Of a DNA stretch of 64,000 bases, positions 8,593 through 18,320 are shown piece after piece (the first letter of the stretch is position 1; each line of letters begins with the position of its first letter). Under the pieces are notes generated by a model. It saw nothing but the letters and a program-made list of their open reading frames with translations, was not told where the DNA came from and ran no database searches. The translations under genes were made by a program, and so were the position numbers. The stretch comes from Hymenobacter aquaticus. Lineage in GTDB: Bacteria; Bacteroidota; Bacteroidia; Cytophagales; Hymenobacteraceae. The stretch lies in assembly GCF_004765605.1 (NCBI RefSeq), contig NZ_SRLC01000001.1, forward strand, positions 2,046,001 to 2,110,000. The letters run 5' to 3'.

Positions 8593-11500
8593 GACTCAAC
8601 AGAATTAGATTGTTTTTCAAGGTCATCGAGCCACTGAAGCACAGCGGCTCGCAGCACATGCGTAGGCACGGGCGGAGCGCTTTCTGGCCGGGCAATGGTA
8701 TCGAATTGCACGAGCAGTTGCTTCACTTGCTTGCGCTCGGCCGGCGTGATGGACACTTTGCGAGGGGGCGGAGCAGCCGAAGCGGTTCCGGTACCCCAAA
8801 CGGATTGCAGGGCAGCCGCAATGGGCGCCACGTAGCTGGGCAAAGCTGCAAGGTCGACGTCGCGCCACCGTTCGAGGGGACGATTGGCCACTAGGGCCAA
8901 GACGCGGTCTAGGTCGGCCTCGGCGTCGTCGGATGCGCAGCGAGAAACGAGCGGGCTGAGGGCTGGGCCGGGGTGTGACAGCTGCTGCAGCCGTTGGTGC
9001 AAATCGAGCCAGCTTTCCGCGCCCATCGGCAAGTCACAGGCCCGCAGCAATACGTCACGCGCCTCGGCGCGCAGTGCGGGGTAAGCTCCACTCCACGCTT
9101 GCAGGGCTTCGTTGAGCCGGGCAAAGAATAGCGCTAGACGAGCAGAGTCGTCGGGGGCATCGGCAGCCAATGGCGGCAATCCCAAGGCCACCGGCGCGGC
9201 ATGAAAAAGCAGATGCTCGGGGGCTTTGCTGTCCAGGAACGCGTCGCGCAGGGCCAGCGCTGCCTCGGGCAAACGGCGGGTTTGCTTGGTGTACTCGGGT
9301 AAGCCATCGAGCATACGCAGCAGGCGGCGTACCACGGGTACTAGCTGGGGCTGAACGCCGGTAGACTGAGCAATGCGCTCCACTACAGCGCGGCGGGCAC
9401 CAGTTACGCGGCTATCGGCCAGCGCGAACATGTCGGGGCGGCGCAACAGCAGTTCCCAATCAGCCTCTTTCTCATCGGCCAGGAAGTTGCCCTCACGGTA
9501 CAGCGAGGTGTCGCCGGCGTACACGCGGCGGAACAGTGCCACAAGCACGGGCAGAATCCCTTCGGATACACCGTAGGGAGCGGCACGGAGGTGCGCGTAC
9601 AGGTCGGGCAGTGAGACTGGGCGAGTAGATTCAAATATCATCCGCTCCATGGCTTTCCAAACCGGGCGCAAGTTGGCTCGGTCCGTGAGCGTATCAGCTG
9701 GGCTGCGCCAAGCCCATACGTTGGGCTCCACCTCGTAGTGCAAGCCGGGAGCGTGCAGCACCGAGGCATACATGGCGTACTCGGGCGGGAAGCCTACAAA
9801 GCCCAGGCGTTCTACCTCGCCGCGGTCGAGCATGGCTTTTACCAAAGCGCCACGAGCCGCAGCACCAGCCGAGGACAACTGGCGGCGGTTAAGCAGCTCG
9901 TTGCGCAACACCGGCGTGTGTGGGAAGGTAGCGTCGGCCAACTCAGAGAGCTGACGGCTGAAGGAACGGGCGTCGGCTAAGGCTATGGTTTGGCCCTGGG
10001 TGTACCACATTGCGGCCGAATCTTCCGCCGTGAGGGCCCCTTCGGCACCGAGGGCTGGGCCAAATAGCAGGCTCCATTCGGAGCGAAACAGCACTTCGGC
10101 CTCGTGTCGGCGCAGGGCCAGTTCGCGCCGAGCGGCACGGTCGCCTTGCAAAGCGGGCACGTGTTCGAGCACGACGCGGGCAGCGGCCAAATCGTAAGCG
10201 GCCTCACGCAGGGCTTCGGTTTCGGTGGCTACGGCAACGAGCAGGTTTGGCTGGGCCAAGCTTTGTGCCGTGGCTATTGCTTGAAACTCGGCTGAGTCGT
10301 CGGATGCCAAGCAGAGCAGCACGCTTAGGTCAGCGGGGCGTTCGGTAGCGCGTTTAAGCAGGGCTTCGGGGCGCAGTACCTCCACTCCTACCGGTCGCAA
10401 GGTACCCGTGCGGAAAGCATGGCGGCGGGCCACCAGACGCGGCAGCGCGAACAGCACGGGGTCGTTGGCGGCAGAGAGCAGCACGTCGCCGGTGAGAGCG
10501 GAGCGAGCAGCCGCGAGTTCGGCAGCCACGTCCACGTCGCCGCCTTCCCACAAGCGGAAGCTACCCCGGGCACGGCTCCACACGATCAAAGAGCGACGTT
10601 CCAGTTCGGCAATGGCTTCGGGGGTATCAGGTCCGAGGGCAGCGGCCAGTACAGTAGCCGAAGCCGGCAGGCGCGATTCGCGCAGCCAGCCTAGCAGGGC
10701 TACGCACTTGAGTACACGAACAGCCAGCTCGCTCAGCGGCGGGTTCTTGGTGACGCACTGCTCGACTATTTCAACTGCCTCGTGCCAGGGCCGAGCGGTG
10801 GGGCCGGTGTAGTGGGCTAGCAGTACGTCGCGGCCGTAATCGAACAGGCGGTCGAGGCGGAAGAAAGCCGGATCGGCTACATCGAAGGGCTGCTCATGCA
10901 GGAAGCGACCCAGGGCGCTGTTCTCCTGCCCTTCCAAGAAGTTGAAGACGCTGCGGTGGCTTTGGCCGGCCCGGCGGAATAAAGCAGGCAGGGCAAGCAG
11001 CGTAACCGGATGCAGCGGGTAAGCCGCCCGGGCAAGGTCGGGGAAGCGGTCGGCCAGACCACTGGGCAGCAAGTGCGCCGCCGGGTTCATTACCGGAGCC
11101 AGCTGCGCCGAGAAGGTGCCGTTTAGGTACAAGGCCGGTTGATGCTCAAGGGCCCGACCAATAAGGTCCATGCGCTCTACATCGGACGGGAACAGCGGCA
11201 GTTGGCGGAAGCGCTACGCCACTTTGGCCCACTCCCCTTGCTGTGTACGACCGAGGCGGTGCGCGTAGGCCTCGGTGTTTTGGTGCATGATGGTGATGAC
11301 CCACAGCTGGCCGCGCTGGGGGGCACGGGCGGCAGCTTCAGCCAACTCTTGCAGCACGAATATGTCGCCTTCCTGCGGGTGATTGGCAGCGTATTCGAGG
11401 AACTTGCCCGCTTCGTCGACGAGCAGTAACAGACCTTTGCTCTCAGTGCTGGCAGCTACGGCCTCAGCAGCCGCTAAGTAGGCATTGGCCACGTTACGCG

Positions 11501-11954
11501 GCGTAGGCTTGTTCTCGGCGGTGAGCAGCGCCTGCGGTAAGGCAGGTGCACCTGGAGCTGTTTCAAGCGCATGCCGGAGGGCAGCTAGTAGCGTGGGGGC
11601 CAGCGCGGACCGGGCACCTACTACCGGAACCGGTAGCAACTGTGGTACTGCAGTACCTACCGTAGCGGGCAGATGTACGCCGGCACGGAAATCTGCATCG
11701 GATACCAGCCGAGCGAGATAGGTAGCGAAGGCACTTTTGCCGGCGCCATATGGCCCGATGAGTGACAGAGCACGGTCGGCTGGAGTAGCTTGGGCCCGGA
11801 GAACACCTTGTAGAGCTTCGAGCGCCGAAGTAGTAAGAAAGTACCCGTCGGATATAGCAGGGGCCGCTAAGTCACGTTCCAAATGCACGGAACGCCCGAA
11901 ACGAGGCTTAACGGAAACGTAGTCGGCCAGCAGCGGCGAGGTAAAAGCAGGCAT
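8589..11954 (-). pseudogene. P-loop ATPase of the defence operon, split by an in-frame amber codon
   Basis: One reading frame of 1,121 positions is interrupted by a single TAG at 11216-11214 (codon 247). The upstream part has Walker A GPYGAGKS at residues 67-74 and Walker B LLLLVDE at 175-181, and stops in the middle of a motif: EWAKVA, then stop, then RFRQLPLF in the same frame. The downstream part could restart at the ATG at 11171 to give an 860-residue protein that begins LIGRAL, the usual continuation of this ATPase family. The codon could be CAG with one C-to-T change. Either the gene is inactivated, the two halves are made separately, the stop is read through, or it is a sequence error. 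The start lies 4 bases after the DUF4007 stop; the end overlaps the DndC-like gene by 4 bases. Confidence 0.8.
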
Positions 11955-11958
11955 GTAG

Positions 11959-12948
11959 TTAAGCGACTGGCTGGGCAGCGTAATAAGAACGAAGCAGAGC
12001 TTCGGGGGTAAGAGCTTCAGAGGAGGTACGAACTACCTGCCGCACGAGGGGGGTGTCTTCAAAGCGAAGCCGCCCTTGGGTTAGCTCTTCCAGTTGATCA
12101 AGGTAGCGTAAGACAGAGTCTTCGTCCAGCTTGAACACGACGCCCGGCGAGCCTTCGGCGTAGGCAATATCACGCGCGGCAATAGTACTTGTGCCGGGGT
12201 ATTTCCAATCCCAGAAGTTCAGCAGAGCCCAGGCAAACAGAGCTGGTGGCAAGCTAGGCTTGGGGCCCACGGCGAACGTGTATTGCTCTTGGCTCCCAAA
12301 ACCGGGGCGTATCAGTCCCAACTCACGCAGAGGACAGTCAAGCCCATCTTCCGCGTTTTGGCTACGCTCGGCCGCAGCAAGGTAGGTCAGCAGGAACACA
12401 TTAACGTCGCGCTCAACGGTGTCGGCAGAAGGAGCTTTCGACGAAGTAGCACGGGCAGCAGCCAGCACAGCAGCGGAAAGGGAGGCACGGGTCCACTCCC
12501 ACTCACGCCAGATGTTGAAGGCATAAGCCCAGGTGTAAGCTTGGCTGCCGGGGCCGCAGAGCTTCCAATGCAGCAGCCACAACGTGGCGGGGTCTTCCAG
12601 GTAAGGATCTGCACCGTCGTCTGCCAGCAGGTAGTTACCTAAGGTAGTTGGCAGCAAGTATGAACTCCGCTCAGTCACGGGGGCGGCCATGCCCGTAGCA
12701 ATCAACCAGTGGCGGATGGCGGTGACCATATTCTTGCCGACACCTAATAGAACCAGTGCTTCCTCCGAAGAGAACAGCGTGGGATACTTCAGCAGCGCAT
12801 CAACTCCCTTTTTAAGCCAAGAGGAGCGTAAAGCAAAGGTTTGGTGGCCCGCAAAGCTGGGCGGATTAGGTAGCAGTGTCTGCGGAAGCGGATCGAAAAA
12901 ACTTAACGTAACGCTATCGTTCTGATGAGCAAGCATATAGGCATCCAA
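11959..12948 (-). CDS. DUF4007-family protein, first gene of the defence operon
   Basis: A 329-residue protein. FAGHQTFALRSSWLKKG near residue 33, LGVGKNMVTAIRHWL near 68 and DPYLEDPATLWLLHW near 115 are the hallmark stretches of DUF4007, a family found mainly beside DNA-phosphorothioation (Dnd) genes and BREX-like ATPase/PglZ genes. The C-terminal region (FAWALLNFWDWKYP, then VFKLDEDSVLRYLDQLEEL) closes the domain. Molecular function is not known to me; a role in DNA recognition or as a scaffold is a guess. It is the promoter-proximal gene: a perfect palindrome lies only 5 bases upstream of its start, which suggests control of the whole operon from this point. A second DUF4007-like domain is encoded further along the operon at 6497-7765. 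Confidence 0.8.
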   Translation of the reverse strand: MDAYMLAHQNDSVTLSFFDPLPQTLLPNPPSFAGHQTFALRSSWLKKGVDALLKYPTLFSSEEALVLLGVGKNMVTAIRHWLIATGMAAPVTERSSYLLPTTLGNYLLADDGADPYLEDPATLWLLHWKLCGPGSQAYTWAYAFNIWREWEWTRASLSAAVLAAARATSSKAPSADTVERDVNVFLLTYLAAAERSQNAEDGLDCPLRELGLIRPGFGSQEQYTFAVGPKPSLPPALFAWALLNFWDWKYPGTSTIAARDIAYAEGSPGVVFKLDEDSVLRYLDQLEELTQGRLRFEDTPLVRQVVRTSSEALTPEALLRSYYAAQPVA

Positions 12949-12953
12949 CTAGG

Positions 12954-12975
12954 TAACGTTTTGAGCAAAACGTTA
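12954..12975. promoter_or_regulatory. Perfect 10-bp-arm palindrome before the defence operon
   Basis: Arms TAACGTTTTG and CAAAACGTTA are separated by AG. The palindrome ends 5 bases upstream of the DUF4007 start codon, in the 5' leader, where a dimeric repressor could block transcription or translation of all seven genes. No regulator gene lies beside it, so the binding protein is unknown. Confidence 0.5.
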
Positions 12976-13535
12976 GGAACTCAGCTTGAAATGTCGGCAA
13001 AGAATTTTGAACATGCTACTATGATTTTTGGCAGTAAAACAAAAGAGTAGCTACATCAATGAGTTAGCATTTTCAATTCGAAAACTGTAGAGTAAGTAGC
13101 TTGTGCTGAGATATCGTACTCCATACACAGATTTGATATTCTTGTCTTATAGGACAGGTTGATCATCTATGGCAAGCAGTTGAAAAACCTGTTTTTGCTG
13201 AGAGCTAAGCGTACCATTTGCTCACGCGGCAGATGGTCTGGCAGCTAAGCCCAGGCCGCATAACCATTGGGCGGGCCATAATCAAGTACTAGGTACGCGC
13301 GTGTCAAAGGGCCACGTGCTTATTAGTGCGCGGAGTCGAAGCGCAACCGCCCACCTACTTGATGAAAATTCATTTATCCCTTGACCTATTAAACTATAGT
13401 TGTGTTGTGGCCGCTGCCGAACTTTGGGGCTGATCGGTTCCTTGCTAGGGGAAATTTGCACCTTAACATCAGGTGCTTTTTTGTTCATAATAGCTAGGCC
13501 TGTTACTTCTTCAGTGAGAATTGTACTACACTAAA
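12976..13535. other. AT-rich intergenic region between divergent defence genes
   Basis: This stretch separates the leftward DUF4007 operon from the rightward STAND gene and must hold both promoters. I do not see a convincing TTTG-N19/20-TAnnTTTG promoter in either direction. A 68-codon minus-strand frame at 13282-13488 has no recognisable features and I do not call it a gene. Confidence 0.4.
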
Positions 13536-16500
13536 ATGAGCAACCCTGTATCCGCTGCGGGTGAGCGCGCAGCCATTGGCGGCTATTTAGCCCAGTTTAA
13601 CGCTTTCGCCTGGTTTGCTTATCAGGAGCTGATTGCCGACCGGCTAGAATGGATTCGCTTGGCCGACCCGGATGCAGAGAAGCTCGACGACATCCAGTAC
13701 GCCACAGCCAACGAGGTACATGCCTACCAAGTGAAGTGGACCATTGCCGGGGAGAATATTTCCTTCCTCGACTTCTGCAACCTTCTTCCCGACTTGGTGC
13801 AGAGTTGGCGGGGGCTGCGGGCCAAGTACCACGGGCAACACAAGCAAGTTATCGGGCACCTGCTGACCAACAAGAACCTTTCTGCGCACGACCGAATCCT
13901 AAGTGGAAAAACCAACCTTGGCACCTTCGCGGACTTCTTCGCTGAAGCTTGGCTGCCGATCAAGGCCCAGCAACCCTACGCGCCCAAGTGGAAGCCGGCG
14001 GTGCAAAAACTTGCCCGGTTGTCGGGGCTGAAGGCGGCCGAATTCAAAGACTTTGTTGCCCACTTTGAACTCCAGCCCAACTACAAAGCTCCGGCAATCA
14101 GCATCACGAAGGCCGGCTACCAAAAGTTAGATGACGACGTGACAATTTTTCGCTCACACCTGCTGGAACAAGTAGGTGACGCCAGTCGGCCGGTTGAATT
14201 GCAGGCCAGTCAGCTCATCACGGACCTACACTGGGAGGCCCGCTTCCAGACCACGTTCAACCATGAATTATTCGTGGACCCGCACCAGTACCAACCCATT
14301 ACCGCCACCCTACAGGCGCTTGACGCCATGGTGGACGGGCACGCCGGAGGCTATCTGTTCCTGGCAGGGGCGCCGGGGACGGGTAAGTCAACCTTGCTGA
14401 CGCAGTGGGCTAAAGGCCGGTCCGAGCGGGTCATCAAGTATTACGCCTTTGATTTCACGAACCCCGCCTCGCCAGGCAATTACCACGAGCGGGGCGATTC
14501 CACAACACTTTACTTTGATTTGGTTTTCCAGCTGAAGGCCGCCGGGGCTTACGGCCGAAACGTGCTGCCCTATCGGGAACTGCACTACCTACGAGAGGTT
14601 TTCTATCAACAGCTGAACTGGTTGGGAGAGGAGTACGCGCGCACCGGTCGCAAAACCATCTTGCTGCTTGACGGCCTAGACCACGTGCCGCGGGAATACC
14701 AGCAAGTGACCAAAAGCTTTTTGCGCGAGTTGCCTCTGCCCACCACCTTGCCAGCGGGGGTCTATGTGGTCCTAGGCAGCCAGACGTACGAACTATCGGA
14801 CTTAGCCCCAGAAATCAAAGCTGAGTGGCGACAGCTAGACCGCCAATTACATATGGCCCCGCTGGAGCGCCACGCCGTCTTTCGGCTCGCAGAAGCAGCG
14901 GATCTGCACCCTCCGCTCATCACGGCGCAGCAGCATTTGCTGGCTGACAAATCACAAGGGCACCCGCTGTACGTGACCTACCTACTGGAGCGGCTGCGCA
15001 ACTCATCCGACCGAGACGGCGTGCTGGCTGAAGCCACGCCGATCGGGAACGACATCACGCTTTATTACCAGAAAATATGGGAGCCCATTGCCGGTAACGA
15101 CGACCTGGTTACACTGTTAGGGCTATTAGCTCGCCTCAACGGCTCCATCAACCTAAAATTTGTGCGGGAATGGGGCTTTGCGACCTCCGTGCTGACAGCA
15201 CTGCGCCGCCAAGCCAAACCTCTGTTTACCACGACAGACGAGACTTGGTCGTTTTTCCACAACTCGTTTCGCCAATTCTTGCTTCAGCAGACGGCGCTTG
15301 ACCCGCTGACCGGGGAGCACACGCCCGCGGCTGAAGCCGAGCTGCACCGGCAATTGGCCGCACACTACAAAGCATCGCAGGTGGAACCGGCCTGGAACAG
15401 CCTCTTTCACCTTTACCACGCTGGAGACACCGAGCAGTTCTGGCATTTGGCCACGCCAGCTTATTTCGTGGACCAATTCGTGCATTTTCGGCCCGACGAG
15501 GAAATTAAGCGCGACCTGCAGTTGGGGCTATCCTTAGCCCGCCGCACGCGGGACGTGGTAGCGCTGGCGCGCTACGGCTTTGCTTTGGCCGAGCTCGAGA
15601 GCCGGCTGCGCCACATTCGGCCTGCTGCCTTTGTAGAGGAGTTCTTGGTATTGCGCCGGCCGGATTTAGCGCGGCGGTGTTTGCGGACGGGCCATACCTT
15701 GCTCACCAATCGCGCCTACGCTTTGCTCGCGGCCCGCTGTTTCTTCGACTACGGCGAACACGCTGAGGCATCCATGCTGCTGGCGCTGGCCGAGCCGGCG
15801 GCTGTGCAAGCCGAGGCCATTGTGGTGGACGAGGCGGCGCGGTTCGAGGAAGTTCAGCGGGAATTGAAAGAATGGGTAGCCACAGCCGTGCTGTTTCAAC
15901 CTTTGCCGGCCCTGTTGACCCGCCTCAATAACATCCAACTCCTGGGCAAGGCAGGCGCTCCTCACGAAACAGCAGTGCACCTGCGCTTCTCAATGCTGGA
16001 GCACCTGATGCACAGCTTGATTGACCGTCGCGACTGGGCAAAGCTGGATACCGTCCTAGCAGAGTTCCGTGGCACGGACGAGCGCCGATTAAAAATCTTC
16101 TTTGACGCACTGCGCACGGCGGCACGTGCTAGCCTAGCAGACGATAATCAGGAGCAAGCCAAACGCTATTTAACATTGTTGGTAGCGGAGTTTCCGCTCG
16201 GTACCGTAGGTCCCACACCCCGGGTTTACGTGGCCGACCTCATCTACGACATCATGGCTGACACGGCGCTGGTAGAGCAGTGGCTCGCTGGTGTGCCGCA
16301 GCCAACCGGTCTGGGCCAGGATTTCGCCCAATTTGACGAGTCACTGGTCGAATACGAGCCATTTATCTTGCTGAATAAGCTGTTGCACCTTTGCGGCGCT
16401 GGGATGCCCGTCGACGTAGCGGTTAGCGCCCTGCCCCCCGGCGCGGAAATGCAGGAGTTGGTGGCCTTCCAGCGGCGGGTGGGACAAATAAGCCAGCTCT

Positions 16501-18308
16501 TAGCAGAGGCGCTAGCGGGCAGCCCCCTGCCCCCCGACCTGCTGAGGCGGGTACAACCCGTCGTGCAGTTTTATTACCAGGCCCCATCCGAACCCCGCTA
16601 CCATCAGCATCGGTACTGGCGACGTCTGCTGCGCCTTCAAAGCTCTTATTTCGCTTTGCTGATTTCGGCAGTAGCCGAATTTGGCCCGGCGGCACTGGAG
16701 CAGTTGGCTACGTTGTTGCTCCGAGAATTTGCAAGTCGCCCCACTCGTTGGCCGGCCGACGTGCGGCGCAGCATCTTGGTGGCCTTGGTGGGACACGGGT
16801 ACGCCCCAGCCCAGGTGGTGCCGGTCCTGCGGGAGCTGGAAGCCGTTATGCTCGATGGTCTGGATGTTGACGGGCGCGTAACGGCCTGCCGGGCGCAGGC
16901 GCAAGCTTGGGTGGCGGTGGCGGACCCCGCCGCTGCCGAACGGCTGCTACAGCAGGCCCTACAGGAAGCAGCCGGCGTGGGGTTCCGGAAAGATTACCAG
17001 CTAACCACTTGGTTGACGTGGCTGCAGCAAGTCAACGAACGGCGGCCCGGCCAGGCGCCAGAGCGCCTGCGTTGGTTTTTAGCTCATTTGCAGCACCTGC
17101 GCGACATAACTACAGGCAACAGCTTCTGGAGCGCTTCGGAGACGTTGCTTGCCACAACCCTGGCCTGGAATTTCAGCGCCGGCCAGCGGCAACTGCAGTG
17201 GCAATTGGACAAGGGCTTTTTGGTGCTTGACGGCGCGTTGGAAGTTTTCAGCACTAGCTTCCTGGCCCGGGCTACCTCCGCCGCGGAGTTCGGCGGTCTG
17301 CTGCGCCTGTTCACGGACGTATACCTGTTGCTTTCTCCTGCCGACCCGGCCGCCCTGTTAACTACCTTGTTGAACCGGGGCTTTGCCTTGCTCGGCGAGG
17401 AGGCGCTTGCCCAGCACCTGCCTGCCCTGCTCGACGCTGTAACCTACCAAGCACAAGTCGACAAACGAAAGGAGTTACTAGCAGCCTTAGCCAATTTCGT
17501 GGCCGCGCGCGGGCTGGACGTGTCGGCATACCACCCCGATATAGTATGGCCGGTGGCCGATGCGGCCCGGGTTGAAGAAAGCGGAAACGATCTGATACTG
17601 AGGTCGGAGTATGAGCGAGTACCGGAGGCTTCCGTTTTGGCGCGGGCTAGTACTCACGATGAGTTGGTAGCACTGTTAGCGCGAGAGGACACCGCCAATT
17701 CGTACTTCGATTGGTCGCCCGTACTGATGCAGTTAGCGCCCCAATTGAGCGCCGCACAAGTGCGGGCGCTGGCCGCCAGCCGCCGCAACACCCGGCGCGA
17801 CTCCTTGTTCTACAGCGCGCTCAGCGGGTTGGCGTGGCGATTGGGCGAACAGGCCCTGGCCCGCGAATTAGCCGAACAAGCCATCGAGTACTCAACCGAT
17901 GCTGGGTGGGCGCGGGGCTACGATGGCGGCAGCCGGTTACGGGGCTTCGAAGCTCTGCAGCGAGTAGATCCGACGCTGGCCCGGCAGAGAGCCTTTGATG
18001 TGTTCAGCAACGACTTGACAACTGCATCGTCGGTCATCTACTACCTTGAGGAACTGGATGATGTCCTGCCAGTTATAACTGGGAAATTTGAACCGGAATT
18101 GATCTGGGACGAGGTGTTCGGCTACGTGCAGCGGCTTTTCGCGACCAGTAAGCCCTTGTCCGACGTCCCCGAGTTAACTCCCGGGTCAGAACAATTGGAA
18201 ACTGTACTGGCAGAGTTAGTGGGCTTCCTAACTCGCTGGCCTCTGCCAGCAGTCAAACACGCAGCCCGTGCCCTGTTACCTACGCTAATGGATCGGCCCT
18301 CGGCTTAG
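13536..18308 (+). CDS. STAND-type ATPase with Cap4/DUF4297-like nuclease N-terminus, candidate phage sensor
   Basis: A 1,590-residue protein from the ATG at 13536 (an in-frame TTG 15 bases earlier is less likely). Residues 1 to about 160 look like a Cap4/DUF4297-type PD-(D/E)xK nuclease: GGYLAQFNAFAW near the start, then DDI and HAYQVKWT, where Asp and Gln-x-Lys could be catalytic. A NACHT/STAND-like NTPase follows: Walker A GAPGTGKS at about 277-284, Walker B TILLLDGLDHV at about 375-385, and a GSQTYEL sensor-like strand at about 412. The remaining thousand residues are Ala/Leu-rich helical repeats of a TPR-like kind. Avs-type proteins with this plan sense phage proteins with the repeats and then cut DNA; that function is inferred from layout only. 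It stands alone between the operon and a convergent gene 12 bases downstream. Confidence 0.7.
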   Translation: MSNPVSAAGERAAIGGYLAQFNAFAWFAYQELIADRLEWIRLADPDAEKLDDIQYATANEVHAYQVKWTIAGENISFLDFCNLLPDLVQSWRGLRAKYHGQHKQVIGHLLTNKNLSAHDRILSGKTNLGTFADFFAEAWLPIKAQQPYAPKWKPAVQKLARLSGLKAAEFKDFVAHFELQPNYKAPAISITKAGYQKLDDDVTIFRSHLLEQVGDASRPVELQASQLITDLHWEARFQTTFNHELFVDPHQYQPITATLQALDAMVDGHAGGYLFLAGAPGTGKSTLLTQWAKGRSERVIKYYAFDFTNPASPGNYHERGDSTTLYFDLVFQLKAAGAYGRNVLPYRELHYLREVFYQQLNWLGEEYARTGRKTILLLDGLDHVPREYQQVTKSFLRELPLPTTLPAGVYVVLGSQTYELSDLAPEIKAEWRQLDRQLHMAPLERHAVFRLAEAADLHPPLITAQQHLLADKSQGHPLYVTYLLERLRNSSDRDGVLAEATPIGNDITLYYQKIWEPIAGNDDLVTLLGLLARLNGSINLKFVREWGFATSVLTALRRQAKPLFTTTDETWSFFHNSFRQFLLQQTALDPLTGEHTPAAEAELHRQLAAHYKASQVEPAWNSLFHLYHAGDTEQFWHLATPAYFVDQFVHFRPDEEIKRDLQLGLSLARRTRDVVALARYGFALAELESRLRHIRPAAFVEEFLVLRRPDLARRCLRTGHTLLTNRAYALLAARCFFDYGEHAEASMLLALAEPAAVQAEAIVVDEAARFEEVQRELKEWVATAVLFQPLPALLTRLNNIQLLGKAGAPHETAVHLRFSMLEHLMHSLIDRRDWAKLDTVLAEFRGTDERRLKIFFDALRTAARASLADDNQEQAKRYLTLLVAEFPLGTVGPTPRVYVADLIYDIMADTALVEQWLAGVPQPTGLGQDFAQFDESLVEYEPFILLNKLLHLCGAGMPVDVAVSALPPGAEMQELVAFQRRVGQISQLLAEALAGSPLPPDLLRRVQPVVQFYYQAPSEPRYHQHRYWRRLLRLQSSYFALLISAVAEFGPAALEQLATLLLREFASRPTRWPADVRRSILVALVGHGYAPAQVVPVLRELEAVMLDGLDVDGRVTACRAQAQAWVAVADPAAAERLLQQALQEAAGVGFRKDYQLTTWLTWLQQVNERRPGQAPERLRWFLAHLQHLRDITTGNSFWSASETLLATTLAWNFSAGQRQLQWQLDKGFLVLDGALEVFSTSFLARATSAAEFGGLLRLFTDVYLLLSPADPAALLTTLLNRGFALLGEEALAQHLPALLDAVTYQAQVDKRKELLAALANFVAARGLDVSAYHPDIVWPVADAARVEESGNDLILRSEYERVPEASVLARASTHDELVALLAREDTANSYFDWSPVLMQLAPQLSAAQVRALAASRRNTRRDSLFYSALSGLAWRLGEQALARELAEQAIEYSTDAGWARGYDGGSRLRGFEALQRVDPTLARQRAFDVFSNDLTTASSVIYYLEELDDVLPVITGKFEPELIWDEVFGYVQRLFATSKPLSDVPELTPGSEQLETVLAELVGFLTRWPLPAVKHAARALLPTLMDRPSA

Positions 18309-18320
18309 CCTACACGGTTC

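Noticed and set aside
13282..13488. A 68-codon minus-strand frame in the gap before the STAND gene
   Set aside because: No ribosome site, neighbour or known motif; too short to support alone.
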